Shown here: positions 1 to 14,500 of the stretch, in pieces
Position numbering within the stretch: position 1 is the first letter of the stretch
How the letters are laid out: every line of letters begins with the position of its first letter
Assembly: GCA_963693315.1 (NCBI GenBank)
Contig: OY856186.1
Location: 87,438,647 to 87,502,646 of the forward strand
Direction of reading: 5' to 3'
Length of the DNA stretch: 64,000 nt
Source of the DNA: Diogma glabrata
Lineage: Eukaryota; Arthropoda; Insecta; Diptera; Cylindrotomidae
Notes under the pieces: model-generated
Seen by the model: only the letters and a program-made list of their open reading frames with translations
What the model was told of the DNA's origin: nothing
The model's database searches: none
Position numbers and translations under genes: made by a program

Positions 1-388
1 CACTGCGCCGGATCATGTCTTGTAATCGATGTAACGCTTGCTGAGGCAAACGTTTGGCAGATCTTTTCTTTGTCATCCAAATTTATTTGGTATTCTCTTA
101 TCAATCCAATTATTGGCAAATCTAGTGGTGCTACCAGCAAGTTAGTAATCTCACTGCCGTTCAGAACTAAAGTGTTGTGGATATTGATCCGATTATGGTG
201 AAAACTCGAGAGGATAATAGGCATCGCTAAACTAGTATGTTCCCCATCTATCAGGTTAACTCTATTGTGGTTTGGAGTAAATTGGTAAGAGAGGTGATTT
301 AAGGTTATTCCGGAAGGATCCAACAAAATTATATTCATGATTATACTCCACGACTCAAAAGCGGTGTCGAAAACTACATTTGGCTTAG
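1..388. other. Unassigned flank
   Basis: No gene or repeat is recognised. The stretch leads into a retrotransposon tail, so it may be decayed body of the same element, but no conserved motif could be read in it. Confidence 0.3.
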
Positions 389-790
389 TTGCCCGATTTA
401 ACTGCCAAAACCACCAAACGCATCCAGTTGTATAAAAACAATTCTCGTATCCCAACGTTTCTAAGTCACAGCGGTACCTGTGCCTTGTTTTGGTTGATTT
501 TTCTTGTGAGGACTCGTAGGCTCTGGAAACTCTTACCCTTGGCAATTAGGGCAATTAGTGAGGCTAGTTGTTATTTTTTCAAAGTCTTTGCACCTTTGGT
601 AATCTTATATATTTGGATGCTGCTTATTGATTTTCTACGGTTGGCTACTGGTCCAGCGTTTTAATTTTGATTTTGTTGTCTGATGGCATATGAGATGTTG
701 CCTGGATTATTGCATTTTTCTTCTCTTTTTAGACTTCGTATACGCGCGTAGGTGGTTCGGGATCGTTAAGGAACAAGAGTGAACAGTTGC
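389..790 (+). mobile_element. 3' tail fragment of an R1/Jockey-like non-LTR element
   Basis: This stretch matches the 3' end of the reverse-transcriptase element at 23.3-24.7 kb. Both read 'rRLWklLPLAIR', and both follow it with similar sequence running through a 'gAAC.AGTGAAC' block. The reading frame is broken. It is the C-terminal coding part and 3' UTR of a dead copy. From 791 to 1,099 only AT-rich sequence is seen, plus a possible AATAAA (minus strand, about 1,000-1,005) serving the DUF2452 gene. Confidence 0.5.
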
Positions 791-1099
791 AAGTTTTGTG
801 ATTTTATTGTTTGAGAATGTTAGAAAGGAGTTCGCTTAAATACATTAACATTTATTAAACTTGCAAAGCTGTCAAATATTGCTAATATTCGCTACAATTG
901 TCTTCAATTCGTTAACATTAATCAAATCAAGCTAACATTCACCTGCGAGATTCAGGCGTCCAGGTTCGTTTTAGAACTCTCTTTCAGATTGGAGACAGTT
1001 TTATTTTAACTTAGAGTTAGCCTTCAATTTCCAACTGGTTTTACAAGACAAAATAATTTCAATGCAATTAAAACTCAATACGAAAAATCTACTTATATA

Positions 1100-1850
1100 T
1101 TACAAATCCATATCAGAAATTTTATCAATTGCTAGCAAATTTGTACTATTTGATGAGTTAAATAACTTCATTGCCCATTCCTTTGTTTTATTAGTTTCTG
1201 CGATTTTATCAAATGCTGTCCAACTTTGATCATGTTCCAATCTATAACTTCCTAGATATTCATGTGATAGAGATGAACCCCATTCCTTTATAATAAATAA
1301 AAATAATCAGCTAATCGACATTTTATTATTTTTAATATAATAATACCTCAGGTGACAACATACTAAAATAAGTTTGTCCAGACTCTCTTTTATACATATG
1401 ATAAACTTTCCCAGGAATTTTCTTAAAATTACAAGCAGCATGATGAAGATTACTATGTTCCTGTGATTCTTTTAATATTTTTTCAGCTTGAGATTGTAAA
1501 AATTTTATCTACGAAACTTGTGTTAATCTTTTCATTACATATTTAATAAAAAGAGTTCATAATTACCTGTTCTAAAATAATTGATAGTTTGCCACAAGCA
1601 TTGTTTTTAATCGAATCATCTGCGCGTTGAATTTGTTCAGCTAAAGATATGATGTCATTTGGTTCATGCATTGATATTGTATTTAAACTTAATATTTTTG
1701 CTCCATTTGGAGTTTTATTTCTTTCCACTAACGACACTTTAAAATAAAATTAAAAATGATTTACTGAATTAAAAAAGAAACCTATTTTACAATACCTTTT
1801 TTAGCCGCTTGATCATATTTAAAAATTTGTTCCATTGCGGATCTTTTCAT
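1100..1850 (-). CDS. DUF2452 (C1orf50-like) protein, four exons
   Basis: Minus-strand gene with exons 1850-1796, 1736-1567, 1508-1347 and 1285-1100. All junctions are GT-AG, the introns are 58-61 bp, and the total of 573 nt encodes 190 aa. The product matches the eukaryotic C1orf50 family (DUF2452). Conserved blocks in order are LVERN near the N-terminus, DIISLAEQIQRAD, 'LHHAACNF', 'KIPGKVYHMYKRESG', 'YFSMLSPEEWG' and 'LEHDQSWTAFD'. The length is close to the human protein. The ATG at 1850 is chosen because an in-frame TAG lies two codons upstream. No signal peptide or membrane segment is seen. The family has no established biochemical role. It lies head to head with the TBK1 gene about 0.7 kb away. 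Identity is firm; function is unknown. Confidence 0.9.
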
Positions 1851-2560
1851 AACCACCTAGATACAACATGTAAATATATACAATTTATTTGAGTAATAAC
1901 TTTATAATTTACAGAACATATTCATAAACACAACTATAATTAGAACCAACTTTTTGTCGTAAAAAGAAAAGATAATACTGTAATCAGGATAAGGAAATGA
2001 CCTTCCGATTTCTTCTGATAATCTGACAAATACAAATCCAAAATCCAAATGTCAAAATACAATTGTAACATAGAATTGCATAATAGATGGCAGCTGTGTA
2101 GTTAACGTTTGATTCGAAAAAAAATATAGCAATTTCGGAGCTAGTGTCAAATTATTTAATTAATAACAAAACATCAAAAAAGGTGTTTGAGTGATGTAAA
2201 TAAATAATTACACAGAGTTAATTAAATGATTAGATAAAATCGTGCATCAATAATATATTGTTGTAGTAATCCAAAAATGTTCTAATCAAATAAAAAAACT
2301 ATATCTTTAATCTAGTGATTCTGTTTTTTTTATAAATTATTGATAAAACTTTCACTACTCTCATTTTGAACCAAACAATGATTTGAAAAATTATTGAATT
2401 AAATTTCTTTAATAAACATGAAATAAAACATATTGTTTGCATAACATGAGATATAAATAGTTTTTATTTAATATATTGTAATTTCTGTGCATAAATTGTA
2501 TATAATTTGTTTGTGTGACGTCATCTAGGGAACTCACCATTTTCTACAAACTAAATTAAA
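1851..2560. promoter_or_regulatory. Divergent intergenic region, probable bidirectional promoter
   Basis: About 710 bp separates the start codons of the DUF2452 gene (minus) and TBK1 (plus). It is very AT-rich and must contain both 5' UTRs and promoters unless unseen upstream exons exist. No convincing TATA/Inr pair was identified; the region contains TGACGTCA (2516-2523), a perfect CRE/ATF-type palindrome, 38 bp upstream of the TBK1 ATG. That the site is used is inference. Confidence 0.5.
2516..2523. promoter_or_regulatory. CRE/ATF-like palindrome TGACGTCA
   Basis: A perfect 8-bp TGACGTCA is seen 38 bp upstream of the TBK1 start codon. The consensus is that of CREB/ATF-type bZIP factors. 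The site is short and could be chance, but its promoter-proximal position is suggestive. Confidence 0.3.
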
Positions 2561-5500
2561 ATGTCATTTTTACGTGGTTCATTAAATTATGTTTGGTGTA
2601 CAACTAGCATGTTGGGTAAAGGTGCAACGGGTGCAGTTTATCAGGTAAAATATTATTTCATAATAATTTGTTATAATTCGTCATTCATCCATCGATATTT
2701 TTAAGCTTAGTAGAGCTGTCTTTTGGAGATCTAGGGAGTATGTATTTAGCTAAAGCATTGACTGTTTGTTTGCTTCTACGTTCGTTCAATAGCTCACTGA
2801 TTTAGTGCTTACCACCAATTGCTCAATACATCTTCTCGTTGGTGGGTTCGTAACTGAAATTTGTTTCAGGTTAAATGTTGAAGTCAAAATTCCTAATAAA
2901 TTCGACTTTAAGTTAATGTTAAGCCCTTCCCGAGAAAAAGTAATTGTTAAAAATAAAAATGAGAAGGAGAATATTAGATCCCGAATATTAAATTTTGCCT
3001 GGACGTGGAAAAGATCACTACCGAATTGGAAAGTGTTACGAAGTCTAAGCCCCTTAATACTCTAAGAATATGGAAACAGAGACAAAGTTTTATTGAGAGG
3101 ATATCATAATTGGCAACCAAGATTTGGATTTTGGACACTCGCCATATATACTGTAGTGGTCAGAAATATCAACTAAATTGCTTCTTGAAACCAGATGATC
3201 AGACCGCAACTTTTAGAAATTAACATGTTCCAAAATATGATCATTAATACGCCTCTCAAGAACTTTCGACAAAGGAGGAAGGACATTTATCGGACGAAAC
3301 TCATTTGTAGCCTTAGGAATACCACCTGACCTCACTACATTCGAGATAGAGTAAAAGGCCATCTCAACCTCGGAATGAGTGACGGAACGGAAGGAAAAAG
3401 TAGTAGAACTTTCTGGTAGGTGCATATCAAAACGAGAAAAAAGATTATATGAATTAACCGATGAGAATGACCGATTTAACCGGTTCAGGTCCTCCTTATT
3501 TAAAGGAGACAGATTCGAGTCCGTATTTAGTGCACCAATAAAAATAGTTGACTAAATTGATTAAGCACGTTTAGTACGGGACATTTTTAAAACACCGTGG
3601 ACGCGGACAAATAGCTAAAAATCGGGACTGTCCCGCCAAAAGCGGGATTTCTGGTCACCTTAGTCTAACCACATGTATAAGCTAAGTGTACCAAAACACT
3701 ATAGTTAAATTGTAGAAGCAATTGTAATAAACTGTAGAACAAGAAAACACCAATTACACAACAAAAAATCACCGGTCAAACAAACTAAACTAATAGAATA
3801 AACAAAAAAGAAAAATATTCAAACAATTTGAAGAGCGAATTCTACGCGGGGTTCTACTAAGGCGCCATTTTTTAAAAAAGAAATGATTATATCGTCATTG
3901 CTGTGAATGCACCAACAGAAGTTAACACCATCGACGAGAACACTTTCTACATAGGACTAAACGGGATTATGAATCAACACCAAAATGCGACTTCATTATG
4001 GACTATGGTTATATGACTGCGTACGCTGATAATAAAGTGATTCACACAACCGTCAACGTAAGACTAAAATTACAACTACAGTAAACAAACAATAAATGAA
4101 ATGGTTTTTCGGTACAACTTGAATGAACGTAAATATTTGTCTAAGAAAGCTGTCATACTTCATTAAAAATGCAAGTATAATCAAGCAAGACCATCAAACA
4201 TTAAAGGAAATCTAGTTTCAATTAAAATGGTTTACACAATCAGATATCTTTGTGTCAACTTGGATGAAAGACTCTGCTTCTCAAGTCATATACCAACCTC
4301 CTCGTTGGTAAGTGATAGAAACGAGCAATATGCAAATGTTCGGTCTTAAATAATTTATATTTCTATAATTTCTATTAAATGTTAAGTATCTGAGCTATCT
4401 TTGCACTTCTTAATATTTTGTTTACGTAAAATTTTTTTATTTTTATTTCGTTCCTAATCTTAAGAGTGGATCTTTTCCATATTGAAAAACAGAAAATAAG
4501 TACTTTTTCGTGATACATTTTACCTATAACAATACTTGCATAATGTATCGTTATAGGTAAATATTACTAAAATTAAAAAAATCAATAAGACAAATAATAT
4601 GTTTTTAAAATGAAGAAAATCATAAAATTTAAAACAAAAATTGAGCGAGTGAGCATTCGATTTAGGAGGAAGGTTGATATCTCTTTATTTTCTCTCTTCA
4701 GTCAACCTTGTAGTAAAACCAATTACAGAGTTTTCCTACAACAACTCCCAAACTGTTATCGCAAAATCTTTCAAAATCTTACCAATTAATTTAAAAACAA
4801 TTGACCTAAAACTCAATTAATATTAAAAACAAATGTTTCATAAATTACTTTTTCTAAAATCTGGGTTATTTCCAAATATTTGCCAAAATTGTTTTGTTAA
4901 AATAAAATCAAAATAAATTCGCGACATTGGCATTATATAAAATTTAATAAAAACAAAAACTAAAGTTTTGGTCAGTGGGTCAATTTTTTCGATATTAACA
5001 AACAATAATTGCAACGTTTATCAATGTCAAATTTTAAAGTAATACTCAATCGGTGAAAAAAATCAGTCGTTAAGTAAAAATCAATGAAAAAGTGAGTCGA
5101 AGGGAAACCACAAACCCATCAAAGTCAGTAGTAGGAGATTAATTTAATAAGTTTATCAGTTAACCAAATAAATAAACCAATAAGTAAATCGAGCAATAGC
5201 AATAAGTGAATCCAGCATATATTAATGTAATAAATTATTCAGTTTATCAAATAAATAAACCAATCATTGTATCAAGAAAATATGGAGAGGCTGAAATCTC
5301 ACAGCTCTGAGATATCAAGACTTCGGTCTGGGTTAAGGATTTTGATATAGTTTTCGGCAAAAAACTTTTATGAGGACATGGTTTTTAGTTTTAAGCAGCG
5401 ATGTATATCAAACATAACTCTTTGTTAAAGTACAAGTATTTTTTTATCTCTGTTTAGAAATTTATTACAAAACTAACACGAAACATCAATACGTTGCCGG

Positions 5501-8500
5501 AAAATTATAACAGATCATAAATTAACATAATTTAGTGAAAAGATGATACACTCAGCAAACTACTCAAAAACCTCTCCATTTAAACAAAATCGAAAATTGA
5601 AATTTTTTTCGAAATACCAAAAAATTCCAAAAATTAGAATAAAATCAAAACTACAAACTTTTTTCAAAATTCCAAAAATATTTCAAAAACTATAACAAAT
5701 TCAAAAATTTCCATGTCCAATTTCGTGTTCAATTACATTTACGTCATAAATAATTAATTTTATTTTTTTCCAAAAAATAGGTAAAAAAATAAATAAAAAT
5801 TTTTCCTTTGACACACTTGACAACATTTTTTTGACAAACTTATAATACCATAATTCTCTATAATAATAATAAAATTTCATGTCATACAAATAATTATTTT
5901 ATTTTTTTCCGAAAAATTGGGTAAAAAAATAAATAAAAATCTTTCTTTTGACACACTTGACAACATTTTTTTGACAAACTTCTAATGCAAAAATCTAGTT
6001 TTTGATCTCACATACCAATCCCTACCACTTTAAGATTTCTCCAAATTCAATGTTCATACTCGTAATCACTTAAAATGAACGTTTTTTAAGCCAAAAATAT
6101 GAAAATTTGCTATTTTTGACACGCTTAATGATTTTGTTGACACACTTCCGGTACAGTTATCGAACACAGCGTCCTTTCGGACCTGTCCCTTGAGTATACC
6201 TATTTTTAGAAAATAAAATATTTGAAATCCCTCCAGTGGTTTTCTAGATTTCGTAGGTAATGATGGCCGGCCGGAAGACAGACATACATTTTTTTCTTTC
6301 TTTTTTAGAATCAGTAGGTCCTAAAACGTTGAGAAATGCCACAAAACATCCGCCATAACAACAAACCAATGATATATGAATTTCTCAAAAAGGCACTTTT
6401 AGAGCGAAATACTATAAGTGCAACAAAGCGCTTAGATAGGCTGCTGTCAGGTCTGTAAGAAATTAGAAAAACAAGTTATTCAAAATTTCGCCAACATTAC
6501 TAAAATCGTCAGTGCTTCCTTGACCAGACAAGGATATTTTTGAAATTCGTCAAATTGCCAACAAAATCCGGGAAGTTGCCCAACCCACTTTTCCATCAAT
6601 TGCTGCTACTTCACGGTCAACATCTTATAGCAAGGCAACGTGGTAATAGGGATAACTTCTTTGTTAATATCAAAGCTTGACTCGAACATCAGCTTAATTA
6701 ACGCTTCCACGACCTCTGTATTCGGCTGTTTCTTCAAGTAATGAATTATAGAAGTCGTCCTCGGAGCACGTAAATGTTTACAGCCGTACGAATACATAAA
6801 AAACGAAAAAGCTTTAAAATTTCAGAACTCAAGAAGTTTTTAAGTTCCACCATTATCACGTCTAACAGTGGGATCTACATATCATGCATATCATTTGTCT
6901 ATCTACATATCATTTGTTAGGGACGATGAAAATTTATTACAAATTTTAATCGATAGTGGAGCTGAAGTCTTAGTCCTACCCCATGCTGCCTTTCTTCACG
7001 AACAAAGATTTTTTTTTAATAAAATGCGTTGTGTAGTAGGAATTACAATATGTATCTCAACAACACATACAACCTTTGAAGACCAAGGTCCCACAACAAC
7101 AATTTGTTTTTTTTTGTTTTTTTTATATATTTTTTATAGGAGAGATAACTAAACAATAAATCCCATCACAAATAAAATATGACATAGGCCAATATTTCAT
7201 GATAGGATAGAAAAAATAAAAATAAAATAACAGCAAACTTGCATTAACAATTTGCAGGAACAAAACTAAAATGTGGTTGCCAATAATCCAGCTAGTGTCA
7301 TATTCCGTGATCATGCGACGAACTTCCATTCTCAATGATTAAAACCCATACATAGAGTTATATGAAGGCTCGATTCTTCGAATAAGCAATAACGTGGCAT
7401 AATCAAGGTATACTCCATAGCTAAGATTGAGGGTGCTACCGTTGACTGAGAGTTCATCCGCCAACACCCCTAAGATATCAACTTGGCTAGTGATATCTCA
7501 CTGATATTGCCAGTGGTATGTGGAATCCCAAGTTAGCTCGTATGTCAATAGCAGTAACTGGATTACGCGGGGTTGTCACACCCGTAGATCAAAAATAAAA
7601 AAAATGTACAAATAAAAGAAAAATGATCCCTCCATGCGGATAGATCTCTCCATTCAAACACTAATAGCTGCTGGCTATACCCACATATGGTACCTAGCTA
7701 TTTAAATTGAGCGCGCATCGAAGTGAATGCGCCTACTTCTAGTCATTGCAACGTTGACAATCAATTCGGCACTTCCCTGAATTCGTCACTTACGGAAACA
7801 CGAAACTATGACGTCCCAATTAAGTACAATTTAAAGTATTACATTGTGACTAATGTAAAACTTCCGTCTAATAATCCCAGAAGCTTGAACCCGAGGAAAC
7901 TTAAAATCGCGAAGACCGAATACGAACATTTGGTGAAACCAGGTGCTGAACACGGACAAGAAGTAGAAGCCATGTGGAGGCTTTAAAGAGTTGAACGCTG
8001 TCATTGTCCTAGATATATCTCATTCCCAACATACAAAATTTTTACTTGCACTAGCAGAACACAACAGTTTTTATAATATATTTGGTAAGAACTAAGAGTC
8101 AGTTACCAGATCCCAATGACAGATGAGAATATCCATACAACTACTATAACCACACCTTTCAGTTTGTTCGAGTACACTCGTATGCCATATGGTTTACGAA
8201 ACTCAGTACAGACATTCCAGCGCTACATCAATGAGGTAACAGAGGAACTGGATTTTGTCGTTTTAACGTCCGAGACAGAACATCTGCAGCATTTGGCGAA
8301 TCTTTTCTTCCGTCTAGCCATATATGGCATAAGTATAAAAACTTCAAAATGCATCTTCAGTTTAAAAAAACACTTGATTACGGAAGGCACTCTTTTTTGG
8401 AAAACGGAATACTATTATCGAAAGATAGCCCATCCATCCCATCGTACATTGCCCAGTAGTGATTAGTGAGTATAAAAAGCAAAAACAAATCCAATTTTTT

Positions 8501-11500
8501 TGGGCCAGAGGACTGTAACGAGCCATTCACAAAGGTTATAGATTCGCTTGTCACCGCTAGTCTCACATTTGTTGAACAAAACAGTTCAATATAACATCAG
8601 ACGCTTCAAAACCCGCAATCGGAATATTAAGCATATCATTATTAAGCATTAAGCTTACTCGCTATTAAGCAGTTTCGCTATTTTGTCGAAGGACAAAATT
8701 TCTCTGTCTATGTTGATCATAACCCTTTTATCACAGGAATTTGCTCAAAAACTTTAAGAAGTCCACAACAACTACGTCATCTAGATTTCATCGCACAGTT
8801 CACTATATGAAATACGACACATCAAAGTAAAATACAACGTCGTCAGTGATTACCTTTCACGTTCTGGTAAAGAAAATTCAACAACAAATCTCGACTTCTA
8901 CTTTTAACTAGAAAGATGTACTGAAATTGCAACAGGAGGACGATGAACTTAAGATATTGATTAATTCTGGCAAGTTTAAACAAGATTAAACTTGACAAGA
9001 TCAATCTACAGGCAGCAACAACAAATCTTTCGACGCATCATCTGGTTATAATCGACCATACGTCCCGGTATCCATAAACAGTATCTTGGGTTTATTACAT
9101 TGTGGAATACGTGTACCGCACAAATTAATTCAACTGGGTCTGTTAGTACTATGTGATTATTGCAGATAATTTCTGTAGGTATCGAGTGATGATTATAAAC
9201 CTTTGGTTAATTTGGCGACTATCGGAACAAGGTGTGACTTGTACTTACAATACTTTGGACGATTATGTTTTCGGAATTTGGTAAACACTTTCAGTGCAAC
9301 ATCGGTATGTGGCGCCTGGATTACTACCGAATGCTGTTTTTTCGCAGCAACACTGATGTCGTTCTCAGTGAAACTATGTAAATAAAATTTTTAATCCGTT
9401 GCAAATCAAACATATTCCAACGATTGTTACAGAATTATTTAATTGTTCGACACATAACACCATAAAAATAGTGACACTTGGCAATTTCTGGACCTTAAAC
9501 GAAGTATGAAATTCATAAACAAAAACTGACCAAAAATCAATATATTATCACGTTTACTTACTTAACCTTACTTCGAATTGGCCTTACACTCAATTCGATA
9601 AACGTAATACACAAATCACCTTCTGGATTCGAAATTAAGTATTCAACTCCGCAATTTTTCACAACAACAGGAAAACATTTCTGTAAACAATATTAAACAG
9701 CTTTAAAAACTGCCAACGGTTGATTGTAGAAATTTCTAGTCCACAGCGTCCACACAAAATTTCGTTTTATTAAAAAACACTTTAAACTTTTATTTATTCA
9801 CTATAAAAGTTTTCTTCTATTTACACGGTTTTAGGTTTACGATACAGCGTTCGCTTAAAATTAATTAACACAATTAAATTAACTTAACATTTAATGATTT
9901 AATTAGTAGGTGGTTCATAACTAAAGTATACCGACTTCAGAGATAGGCTGATTCGGAGCTAATTGCTTAAGAAATAAAGTTTAATTTATAGCGAGAACCG
10001 AATAATATTTAGGATAAATGCTAGAATTTTTTGTTCCTTAGAAAACTCATGTGGAAATCCAATGAAAATTAAAATATAACTTCCATCTAGCATACATACG
10101 ACATTTGACTGTTGTGCCATGTGAACATTTGTTTCCTTTTTTTTAAAATTTGTATTTCAAGTATTTAACCATTTCCTTTTCTTAATAGGGTGTGAATAAG
10201 CATAATGGTGAACCGGTTGCAGTTAAGACCTTCAACCAATTAAGTCATATGAGACCACAAGAAGTTCAAATGCGTGAATTTGAAGTTCTAAAAAAAGTAA
10301 AACATGAAAATATTGTAAAACTGTTGGCAATAGAAGATGATCAAGAAGGACGTGGGAAAGTAATAGTTATGGAATTATGCACTGGTGGCAGTTTATTTAA
10401 TATACTGGATGATCCTGAAAACACTTATGGTTTATCTGAAGTTGAATTTCTTTTAGTTTTGGAACATTTATCAGCTGGAATGAGACATTTACGAGACAAT
10501 AATTTAGTTCATCGAGATCTGAAACCTGGCAATATAATGAAATTTACGTCGGAAGATGGTAACATTAATCATTTCCAATCAAACCATTCAGTTAAATCAT
10601 TTTTTTCTGTATTTAAGGTCAAACAATTTATAAGTTAACCGATTTCGGTGCTGCTAGAGAACTACAAGATAATCAACCATTTGCTTCTCTATACGGGACT
10701 GAAGAATATCTACATCCGGATATGTATGAAAGAGCTGTTCTTAGAAAATCTGTAACCCGTAGTTTTACAGCAAATGTTGATTTATGGTCGATTGGTGTAA
10801 CTTTATTTCATGTCGCAACAGGTAATCTCCCGTTTCGTCCTTTTGGTGGTAGAAAAAATAAGGAAACTATGCATCTTATAACAACCAAAAAAGCACCTGG
10901 TGTTATATCTGGAACACAGGTAATTTTTTTGATTAATAATGGTATTTCTTTAAAACTCGGGTCAAATTCTCTATTATTTTATATTTTAAGCTAACCGAAA
11001 ATGGTCAAATAGAATGGTCACGAACATTACCCCCACATTGTCAATTAAGCAATGGTCTCAAAAAAATAGTAACGCCATTATTAGCTGGCTTGTTGGAAGA
11101 TAATCAACAACGAATGTGGTCATTCGATAGATTTTTTACAGAGGTTACAAGTATTTTAAATAAAAGAGTTTTACATGTATTTTATATGAATCGTGCCTCA
11201 AGTATTGAAATATTTATGGGAATGGATGATACAATGTTCAATTTGAAAGAACATATTCAACATCAAACTGATGTTTTACCAGATAATCAGTTATTGTTAA
11301 TAAATGGAGAGTTTTTAGATCTAAAAGTTGGAAAGAACACAACAGGTAATGTAGTAAATACATTTCTCTGATAGAACTGTTAAAAAAATTATTTATATAA
11401 TTGTAGCTCGTGGATTTCCTGAAACAACAACTGAAAACTCTGTTACTTTATACAGTATTGAAAATAATAACGTTGCTTTGACGGCTGAGCTAGAACTTCC

Positions 11501-14500
11501 GAAATTTCCTGTTTTTCCAAGTACAGTTTCTGTTGAAAATGATGCAAGTTTGGCGAAAGTTGCTTCCAGTGTTGGGCATGAAATAAAAAGACGAGTTGAA
11601 ACCTATTCTATGAAAGCTTTGTTGGTAAAACAAGGAATTGATCAGTTTACAAATTTGTTAAAAACTATTCTAACCAAATTAATGAAGTAAGTTTTTTTGC
11701 GAGTTTATTGTTTAAGGAACTAATAAATTATTTTATTTCAGCAAAGTTTTATTTTTAAAGGAATTGAGTATTACTGTTATAGATTTATCTGAAACTATTG
11801 AAACATTAGCCGTAAGATATGATGAATATTACAATGAAACAAAATCGCTGTATAAAGAGTTGGTGGGTATTAAACAAGATTTTGACAAGGTTGTTGATCC
11901 AGTACGACAATTGTATGAAAAAACTGTAACAGAAGATAATTTAAGTCGTGAATGGAAAACAGCGACCAGAAATATAAAATGTCCATGTAAAACAAAGGCT
12001 AGTGCTAGAGCAAAGTCATCTGTAGAAAGATTACGAGATTCTTGGCAACATTTGTTAAGAGATCGTGCAACACGATCGCTGACATACAACGATGAACAAT
12101 TTCATGCCTTAGAGAAAATAAAGGTAAGTTTGATTTATGTTTGATAAATTTTATCGTTAGCTCATATTTGTTGTGGTAAAAGTGACAATCATCAATGCTG
12201 GACCTCGACAAATACCAAATACCTAAATATGAACATGAACTCGTTTTTTTTTTAATGAACATGGTATGTGAAGCTTTGTTCGAAATGTAATTCCATGTAC
12301 GTTTTCCTAGATACTACGTGGTTGAACTCCAGACTCGACTTAGCTCCATCATTTGCGGTTCGTTTGTAGGTGGATTGTAGTTTGCAAAAAATAAGAAAAA
12401 AAATAATCCACAATTATGTATTGTATTTTTCCATAATTTACAAAAACGAAACTGGGAATCGTTATAATTGAAATTTAATGAGTTTTGTACAATTCGCAAA
12501 AGAAACAAATTGAGGGAACGGCCTACACCCTCAGAACGTCTCAAGCTGAACAAACTACTTAAAAAAGAGAATGTTAAGAATACTAGGTTTTACTCATCGT
12601 GACCAGTTGGGAAGATGTGATTTTGATCGGATTATCACTAAAGTAAACAAAAAACTTACGTACGTAAGGAAGTAGAGGTAAAGGTTTTCGGAATTCTTCA
12701 AACTACCTAGCGACAGTTAGCAAGATGAACTATAACCCTCAACGGACTTCGGACTTAAAAAAAATGTCGTGAGTCTACGTTTTTTTGTGTTGTGCAGTAG
12801 GAATTTTTTTTTTTTTTAATACAATGTGTTGTGTTATAGGGTTTAGAATATGTGTCACAACAACACATAAATACCTTTTAAGACCTAAGTCTAGACCTGG
12901 GTCCCACAACAACTGGCGTTCTAAGGTGTTGCTTAACGCTTTCTTTAAACCTCTGCGGGTTGAAACCACCTAAGACTAAGTGTTCCGGCAAACTATTCCA
13001 TTTGTACGTAGTTCGGACAAAGAAGTCTCTCTGCGGGATCTTTACCCTTTTCACTGGTTGCGGCAGCCGATTGCCGTGTGGAACCCCGTAAGAATTGATT
13101 TCATCTGAGCACTGGTGATGACGATATTTGTAAAAAACAAAGAGGTCAGCAACAGTGCGACGATGGGAATCAAGTTTTGATGTCAAAGTTCGATCAGCCA
13201 CAATTCGTATAGCCCGTTTTTGAACAGAGTCCAAGAGGGCCAAGATGGAAACAGAAGCAGCACCCTAAACTTGACAGCAGTACTCCATACAGGGACGAAT
13301 ATAGGACTTATAAACATGAGGCAATTGGTATGGAGTGAAAAATTTCTTGCATCTATTTAGGAGGCCGAGTTTTTTGGACGCGCTTTTTGCCATCGCCATT
13401 ACATGATCGTTCCAGAGTAGGTCATTTGAAACTGTGACACCCAATAAACGAATGTTTTTACATTCACCTATTGGTTCATCACACATACTGAATAAAATAT
13501 CTTTGGGTAACTCGGTCTTTGATCTGGAAACAATCAACAGCTGTGTTTTGGTAGAGTTGAAATTGACCAGGTTTTGGTCACCCCAATCGGCGATTTATTT
13601 TAGGTCGTTATTCACGTTTATGGCAGCGTCTCTCCGGGCAGGATTAATTCGTTCGTGCATTTTACCTTTTGAAGGAAGGGGCTCGAACGACTTGTGCAGA
13701 GTACTATCATCTGCAAAACTATTTATTTGGTTGCTGGTGATTTTCAACAATTCATTGATATAAATCAAAAATAGGGTTGGGGACAATACTGAGCCTTGAG
13801 GTACACCAGCGTTAATTAGTTTAGAATCAGAAGAAAATCCGTCTAAGGAGACCGAAATGTATCGGTTAGGATAGAAAATTTTGAATCAGCTTCACAACAT
13901 TGGGATGAAAACCATACGCAACGAGCTTGTGGATCAAGTTGGCATGCCAGACTCGATCGAATGCCTTGGAGATGTCTAAAGCGATAACGTATGTTTCACC
14001 ACCTTTATCAAGTATGCTGTTCCAACAATGCGCTACATAGTTTAATAGATCGGTAGTTGATCTTTTGTTTCGAAAACCGTATTGGCTGTCGGATATTAAA
14101 TGATTTTCTTCCAGAAAATTTGAAATGTGTGTATTAATATAATGCTCGTAGACTTTGGATAGAACCGATAGTAAAGTTATTGGCCTATAATTTGAGATAT
14201 CGGATTTTGGTCCCTTTTTGGGGACGGGCTGGACATTTGTCAACTTCCAGCACGAGGGAAATATACCAGATTTGTAGGATTGGTAGAATATTTTGGTGAA
14301 AGTTGGTGCAAGTTCTTTGAAAAAACTTTTTAAAATAATGGGTGGATTATTGTCCATTCCTGAGGCTTTCTTGATGTTTAACCCCTTTAAAAGTTTGGCG
14401 ACTATTTTGGGTTTGAAATGAAGTTCATTCATATTAACTCCTGAAGACTGGATTTGGGGTATTTTCTTAGGAGTTTCCAAAACAGTGGAGTTCAGAGCAA

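Noticed and set aside
5701..7335. Several 60-70 codon frames in TBK1 intron 1 as small genes
   Set aside because: Low-complexity AT-rich translations, no conserved motif, and overlap with recognised gypsy or non-LTR derivative sequence.
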